Positions 4,843-6,684 of a DNA stretch of 6,684 bases are shown here, piece after piece. This DNA comes from Clostridiales bacterium (GTDB taxonomy: Bacteria; Bacillota; Clostridia; Lachnospirales; WRAX01), in assembly GCA_031271375.1 (NCBI GenBank), contig JAISVU010000345.1:1-6684 (forward strand). Direction: 5' to 3'. Positions within the stretch are counted from its first letter, which is position 1, and the number at the start of each line of letters is the position of its first letter. The translations under genes and the position numbers were made by a program. The notes beneath the pieces are model-generated. The model did not search any database and was not told the DNA's origin. It saw only the letters and a program-made list of their open reading frames with translations.

Positions 4843-4900
4843 ATATAATATCACATCTAAATCCATTATGCAACAGTTTTTTAAAAAAATTAGTTGCTAG

Positions 4901-4906
4901 TATAAT
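4901..4906 (+). promoter_or_regulatory. Candidate -10 box for the 53-residue ORF
   Basis: A perfect TATAAT is preceded by an AT-rich tract (TTTTTTAAAAAAATTAG) but no good -35. Transcription would start near 4913, giving a leader of about 35 nt. Confidence 0.4.
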
Positions 4907-4917
4907 ACTTTATGATA

Positions 4918-4929
4918 CCGCCCTTTTCG
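4918..4929 (+). repeat. Left arm of 12-bp inverted repeat around the small ORF
   Basis: CCGCCCTTTTCG is an exact inverted match to CGAAAAGGGCGG at 5128-5139. The arms enclose the 53-residue ORF and its RBS. Confidence 0.6.
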
Positions 4930-4947
4930 ACAAACGGAGGTAATGCA

Positions 4948-5109
4948 ATGCAGGAAGAAATATGTTGCTATTTGTCGCGTTATAACGTAGCTTTGTTGTA
5001 CTACACGGGCGAGGCCTTTGCCTTCGACCGCTCCGGCAGGCGCCTTTACGCGCCGGTTTCCGCGGACATCCGCGTCGTTTTGCAAGTCTTGCGCAATCTT
5101 TTTAACTAA
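4948..5109 (+). CDS. Hypothetical 53-residue protein
   Basis: This is a small ORF with a good ribosome binding site, GGAGGT 6 nt before ATG 4948. The product starts MQEEICCYLSRYNVALLYY, continues with a GEAFAFDRSGRRLYAPVSA middle and ends in a predicted amphipathic helix DIRVVLQVLRNLFN. There is no signal peptide, and the two neighbouring cysteines (6-7) are the only ones. The GC-rich, G/C-ending codon use in the centre looks like real coding sequence rather than repeat. I do not recognise a family. A longer frame from 4912 is possible but has no RBS. The gene is framed by a 12-bp inverted repeat (4918-4929 and 5128-5139) and stands alone between repeat-rich stretches. It may be a small cytoplasmic regulator or an orphan fragment. 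Confidence 0.5.
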   Translation: MQEEICCYLSRYNVALLYYTGEAFAFDRSGRRLYAPVSADIRVVLQVLRNLFN

Positions 5110-5127
5110 CGCCTAACAAAATAAAAG

Positions 5128-5139
5128 CGAAAAGGGCGG
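5128..5139 (-). repeat. Right arm of 12-bp inverted repeat around the small ORF
   Basis: CGAAAAGGGCGG lies 18 bp after the ORF stop and can pair with 4918-4929 in the mRNA, closing the whole transcript. It abuts the first heptamer array. Confidence 0.6.
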
Positions 5140-5216
5140 GGAACCTGGAACCTGGAGCCTGGAACCTGGAGCCTGGATGGTAACTTGTAAAAAAGGGCGG
5201 CGGCCGGTTTTCGTAG

Positions 5217-5235
5217 GGGCGGCGTCATGCCGCCC
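5217..5235. repeat. GGGCGGC stem-loop, copy 1
   Basis: GGGCGGC and GCCGCCC form a perfect 7-bp stem around the loop GTCAT. Identical structures occur at 5553-5571 and, with loop GTTAT, at 6448-6466. Confidence 0.7.
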
Positions 5236-5329
5236 GTTGGAGCCTGGAACCTAGAACCTAGAACCTAGAACCTAGAACCTGGATGGTTACTTGTAAAAAA
5301 GGCGGCGGCCGGTTTTTTTTCCACCCGTC

Positions 5330-5351
5330 ATTGCGGGCTTGACCCCGCAAT
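5330..5351. repeat. ATTGCGGG stem-loop, copy 1
   Basis: ATTGCGGG pairs with CCCGCAAT around a six-base loop (CTTGAC). It replaces the CGTAGGGG part of the second core module. Confidence 0.65.
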
Positions 5352-5435
5352 CCCCACGTCATTGCGGGCGACCAAAGGTCGGCCCTACGGTTACTTATAA
5401 AAAAGGCGGCGGCTGGTTTTCGTAGGGGCGGCGTT

Positions 5436-5486
5436 AAAGTAGGCGCGATTAAGTAGGCGCGATTCTGCGCCGGTATGCGCCGGTTT
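5436..5486 (+). repeat. 51-bp exact duplication, copy A
   Basis: This block has two tandem AAGTAGGCGCGATT units followed by two tandem 10-bp TGCGCCGGTA/T units. It is identical to 5632-5682 over 51 bp and sits where other modules have the hairpin. Confidence 0.8.
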
Positions 5487-5552
5487 GCCGCCCGATGGAG
5501 CCTGGAACCTGGATGGTAACTTGTAAAAAAAGGCGGCGGCCGGTTTTCGTAG

Positions 5553-5571
5553 GGGCGGCGTCATGCCGCCC
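5553..5571. repeat. GGGCGGC stem-loop, copy 2
   Basis: Same 7-bp stem and GTCAT loop as at 5217-5235, in the fourth core module. Confidence 0.7.
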
Positions 5572-5631
5572 GTTGGAACCTGGAACCTGGAGCCTGGAAC
5601 CTGGATGGTTACTTGACGTAGGGGCGGGGTC

Positions 5632-5682
5632 AAAGTAGGCGCGATTAAGTAGGCGCGATTCTGCGCCGGTATGCGCCGGTTT
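5632..5682 (+). repeat. 51-bp exact duplication, copy B
   Basis: Identical to 5436-5486, again after a CGTAGGGGCGG stretch. The preceding module has lost its ACTTGT-to-CGTAGG middle. Confidence 0.8.
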
Positions 5683-5720
5683 CCCGCCTGGTGTGTTCGC
5701 CCGAAATTGCCAAACACCCC

Positions 5721-5848
5721 ACATTGCGGGCGACCTACCCGTCATTGCGGGCTTGACCCGCAATCCCCCCGCCCTCCCGGGCTTGCCCCGTCCCGGACTT
5801 GATCCGGGATCCCCTGGCATTGCGGGCGAGCGAGGGCGCTCGCCCCTA
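5721..5848. repeat. Cluster of palindromic stem-loops downstream of the XRE gene
   Basis: This run carries ATTGCGGG with loop CTTGA and CCCGCAAT (5744-5764), TCCCGGA with loop CTTGA and TCCGGGA (5791-5809), an unpaired ATTGCGGGCGACC (5723) and a 9-bp hairpin (5824-5845). The repeated CTTGA loop with changed but paired stems marks them as one family. Confidence 0.7.
5824..5845 (-). terminator. Strong GC hairpin right after the XRE stop codon
   Basis: GGGCGAGCG and CGCTCGCCC form a perfect 9-bp stem with a 4-nt loop, 3 nt past the XRE stop. No T-run follows, so it may stabilise the mRNA 3' end or assist termination rather than be a classical intrinsic terminator. Confidence 0.45.
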
Positions 5849-5890
5849 CTATTGCTGGCGAGGGAGGGCGCTCGCCCCTGCTATTCTGCT
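5825..5890 (+). repeat. 32/34-bp tandem duplication at the XRE 3' end
   Basis: Units 5825-5856 and 5857-5890 share GGCGAG, GAGGGCGCTCGCCCCT and CTATT with few differences. The second unit lies inside the XRE reading frame and supplies its final residues, and the stop codon falls in the first. Confidence 0.65.
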
Positions 5891-6310
5891 TCCCGTTTTC
5901 TTATCGAAATACTCCATCGCCTGGGGCTCCGGCTCCAGGGCGGCCTCGGCCTCGGAGGCCATCACAAACGCGGCCAGCTCTGTGAACACGCGCCGCCTCA
6001 CGGGGAAGGGCAGGCGCATGTACTGGCGCATAATGTCGAGCTCAAGCTCCGTCATCCCGTACTGGGCCGCCAGCGCGTCCATCGGCAGCTTCCCGGCGAA
6101 GAACACCGGCTCCGCGCCGCTCCTGAGCCACTCGGGATTAACCCCGTACATCGTGGCAATAGACGCGATGTTGCGCTCGGTCAGCGACTTCGTCCTGCCG
6201 CGCTCGATGTCCGACAGCGCGGAGTTCGTTATCCCAATCCGTTCGGCAAAATCACTTTGCGTAAGCTCAAGCTGTTTCCGTAAGAATTTCATGCGCTCGC
6301 CGATATCCAT
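5849..6310 (-). CDS. XRE-family transcriptional regulator
   Basis: This is a 153-residue DNA-binding repressor. Residues 1-66 form a Cro/C1-type helix-turn-helix domain: IGERMKFLRKQLELTQSDFAERI, then GITNSALSDIERGRTKSLTE, and MYGVNPEWLRSGAEPVF, the usual end of clostridial phage/ICE-type repressors. Residues 76-118 (MDALAAQYGMTELELDIMRQYMRLP and onward) are helical and probably mediate dimerisation. No LexA-like protease or metallopeptidase domain follows. The ATG (6310-6308) has GGAGGT 8 nt upstream. The last residues (about ASALPRQQ) are encoded by a tandem repeat, so the native C-terminus was likely replaced or extended. It stands alone, with repeats on both sides and no divergent partner gene in view. 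It may be a remnant of a lost phage or mobile element. Confidence 0.9.
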   Translation of the reverse strand: MDIGERMKFLRKQLELTQSDFAERIGITNSALSDIERGRTKSLTERNIASIATMYGVNPEWLRSGAEPVFFAGKLPMDALAAQYGMTELELDIMRQYMRLPFPVRRRVFTELAAFVMASEAEAALEPEPQAMEYFDKKTGSRIAGASALPRQQ

Positions 6311-6327
6311 AAGCGGCCACCTCCGAA

Positions 6328-6353
6328 TTTAATTATTCATTTTAATTATTCAT
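6328..6353 (+). repeat. 13-bp tandem direct repeat TTTAATTATTCAT x2
   Basis: Two exact copies, 6328-6340 and 6341-6353, lie just upstream of the XRE ribosome binding site. They are related to 4431-4456. They supply the AT-rich promoter region. Confidence 0.75.
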
Positions 6354-6367
6354 TGCGGGCGACTAAA
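6339..6367 (-). promoter_or_regulatory. Possible promoter of the XRE gene
   Basis: On the minus strand, TTTAGT (6367-6362) and TAAAAT (6344-6339) are 17 bp apart. The -10 falls at the junction of the 13-bp direct repeats, giving a leader of about 20 nt. Confidence 0.35.
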
Positions 6368-6375
6368 GGTCGTAT

Positions 6376-6520
6376 GCTGGAGCCTAGAACCTGGAGCCTG
6401 GAACCTGGATGGTTACTTGTAAAAAAGGCTGCGGCCGGTTTTCGTAGGGGCGGCGTTATGCCGCCCTCCCGGGCTCGACCCGGGACCCCGTCATTGCGGG
6501 CTTGACCCGCAATCCCCTAC
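6376..6520 (+). repeat. Distant copy of the mosaic module with three stem-loops
   Basis: A heptamer array (about 6376-6408) leads into the ATGGTTACTTGT core, then hairpins at 6448-6466 (GGGCGGC stem, loop GTTAT), 6467-6485 (TCCCGGG stem, loop CTCGA) and 6493-6513 (ATTGCGGG stem, loop CTTGA). It has the same orientation as the field at 5140-5692, on the other side of the XRE gene. Confidence 0.8.
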
Positions 6521-6533
6521 GAAGTTGACGCCC

Positions 6534-6677
6534 TTAGTGCAAGCGAAGCGCCGCGCATTAGTGCAAGCGAAGCGCCGCGCATTAGTGCAAGCGAAGCGCC
6601 GCGCATTAGTGCACGCGAAGCGCCGCGCCTTAGTGCAAGCGAAGCGCCGCGCATTAGTGCAATCGAAGCGCAGCGCA
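6534..6677 (+). repeat. 24-bp tandem repeat, six units, near the window end
   Basis: Units start TTAGTGCAAGCGAAGC and end GCCGCGCA, at 6534, 6558, 6582, 6606, 6630 and 6654. Units 1, 2, 3 and 5 are identical; units 4 and 6 carry two substitutions each. There are no spacers. The last unit is followed by a diverged TTCTTTG, so the array may end here or continue degenerate beyond the window. Confidence 0.93.
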
Positions 6678-6684
6678 TTCTTTG

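Larger units (their letters stand above)
4200..4947. other. Gene-free stretch with degenerate repeats
   Basis: No gene with a plausible RBS was found over these roughly 750 bp. The stretch holds AT-rich ATTATTCAT repeats, a CAGAGAC-type heptamer run, a solo GxxExxY-flank repeat, TTATCC hexamers, two inverted repeats and a single inverted copy of the CCTGGAA heptamers. It reads as an accretion zone for small repeats. Confidence 0.6.
5140..5692 (+). repeat. Mosaic repeat field: heptamer arrays plus GC-rich core modules
   Basis: No gene lies here. A 7-bp unit (GAACCTG, with GAGCCTG and GAACCTA variants) forms arrays at about 5140-5177, 5240-5282, 5497-5512 and 5575-5604. After each array comes a core starting ATGGTAACTTGT or ATGGTTACTTGT. 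The core continues AAAAAAGGCGGCGGCCGG, then TTTT, then usually CGTAGGGGCGGCGTCAT and a GCCGCCC hairpin arm. Cores begin near 5178, 5283, 5388, 5513 and 5604; the last lacks the middle. The core at 5388 has no array before it. Another array and core lie at 6376-6466. Confidence 0.85.

Noticed and set aside
4403..4900. 165-residue plus-strand ORF
   Set aside because: It begins inside the solo repeat and runs through TTATCC and heptamer repeats, has no RBS, and its composition resembles no protein family.
5391..5820. Two overlapping minus-strand ORFs (108 and 123 residues)
   Set aside because: They are translations of the repeat modules, with peptides recurring exactly as the DNA repeats do, and no RBS.
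5693..6332. Long plus-strand ORFs opposite the XRE gene
   Set aside because: Antisense shadows of a convincing helix-turn-helix gene in GC-rich DNA, with no RBS or domain.
6534..6677. Possible CRISPR array
   Set aside because: Units are directly adjacent 24-bp repeats without spacers, and no cas gene is seen. It is a minisatellite.

Overview
The window looks like accessory chromosome of a Bacillota (Clostridia-like) bacterium. The reasons are strong GGAGG-type ribosome binding sites before almost every gene, a Gram-positive holin-like type I toxin, a clostridial-type XRE repressor, and moderate-to-high GC with AT-rich promoter islands. This assignment is inference; there is no marker gene.

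Left half (1-3600), all minus strand. It reads from an extended -10 promoter near 3570 leftwards. The order is: a membrane-anchored DUF3574-like protein (3545-3081); an EamA/DMT-family ten-helix transporter (3084-2170); an ECF-transporter S-component-like membrane protein (2180-1446, TTG start); a PIN-domain toxin (1419-964) with its overlapping small partner (971-768); a GxxExxY nuclease-fold gene (688-290) framed by inverted repeats; and the N-terminal 78 codons of a second S-component-like protein (236 to the window edge). The first three genes overlap and are probably co-transcribed. The two S-component paralogues are separated by the toxin-antitoxin pair and the GxxExxY cassette, which suggests that these were inserted between former neighbours.

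Centre (3600-4200). This holds a compact type I toxin-antitoxin locus. A plus-strand promoter, a structured leader and a strong RBS precede a 29-residue single-helix peptide. A perfect bidirectional terminator follows. A convergent consensus promoter (TTGACT, 17 bp, TATAAT) drives a roughly 150-nt antisense RNA that starts with a 9-bp hairpin.

Right half (4200-6684). This is mostly non-coding repeat DNA. It contains a solo copy of the GxxExxY-flanking repeat, a cluster of TTATCC hexamers, and a 53-residue ORF bracketed by a 12-bp inverted repeat. Beyond these lies a mosaic of heptamer arrays (GAACCTG), a GC-rich core module, stem-loops with constant loops and covarying stems, an exact 51-bp duplication, and a 24-bp minisatellite running off the right edge. 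The one confident gene here is an XRE-family repressor (6310-5849, minus), whose last codons are made of repeat sequence. A segment of the antisense RNA gene resembles the 24-bp minisatellite unit, linking the two areas.

The window thus carries two probable toxin-antitoxin systems, a GxxExxY cassette and several families of small repeats. No known multi-gene defence system, IS transposase, CRISPR array, rRNA or tRNA was recognised.
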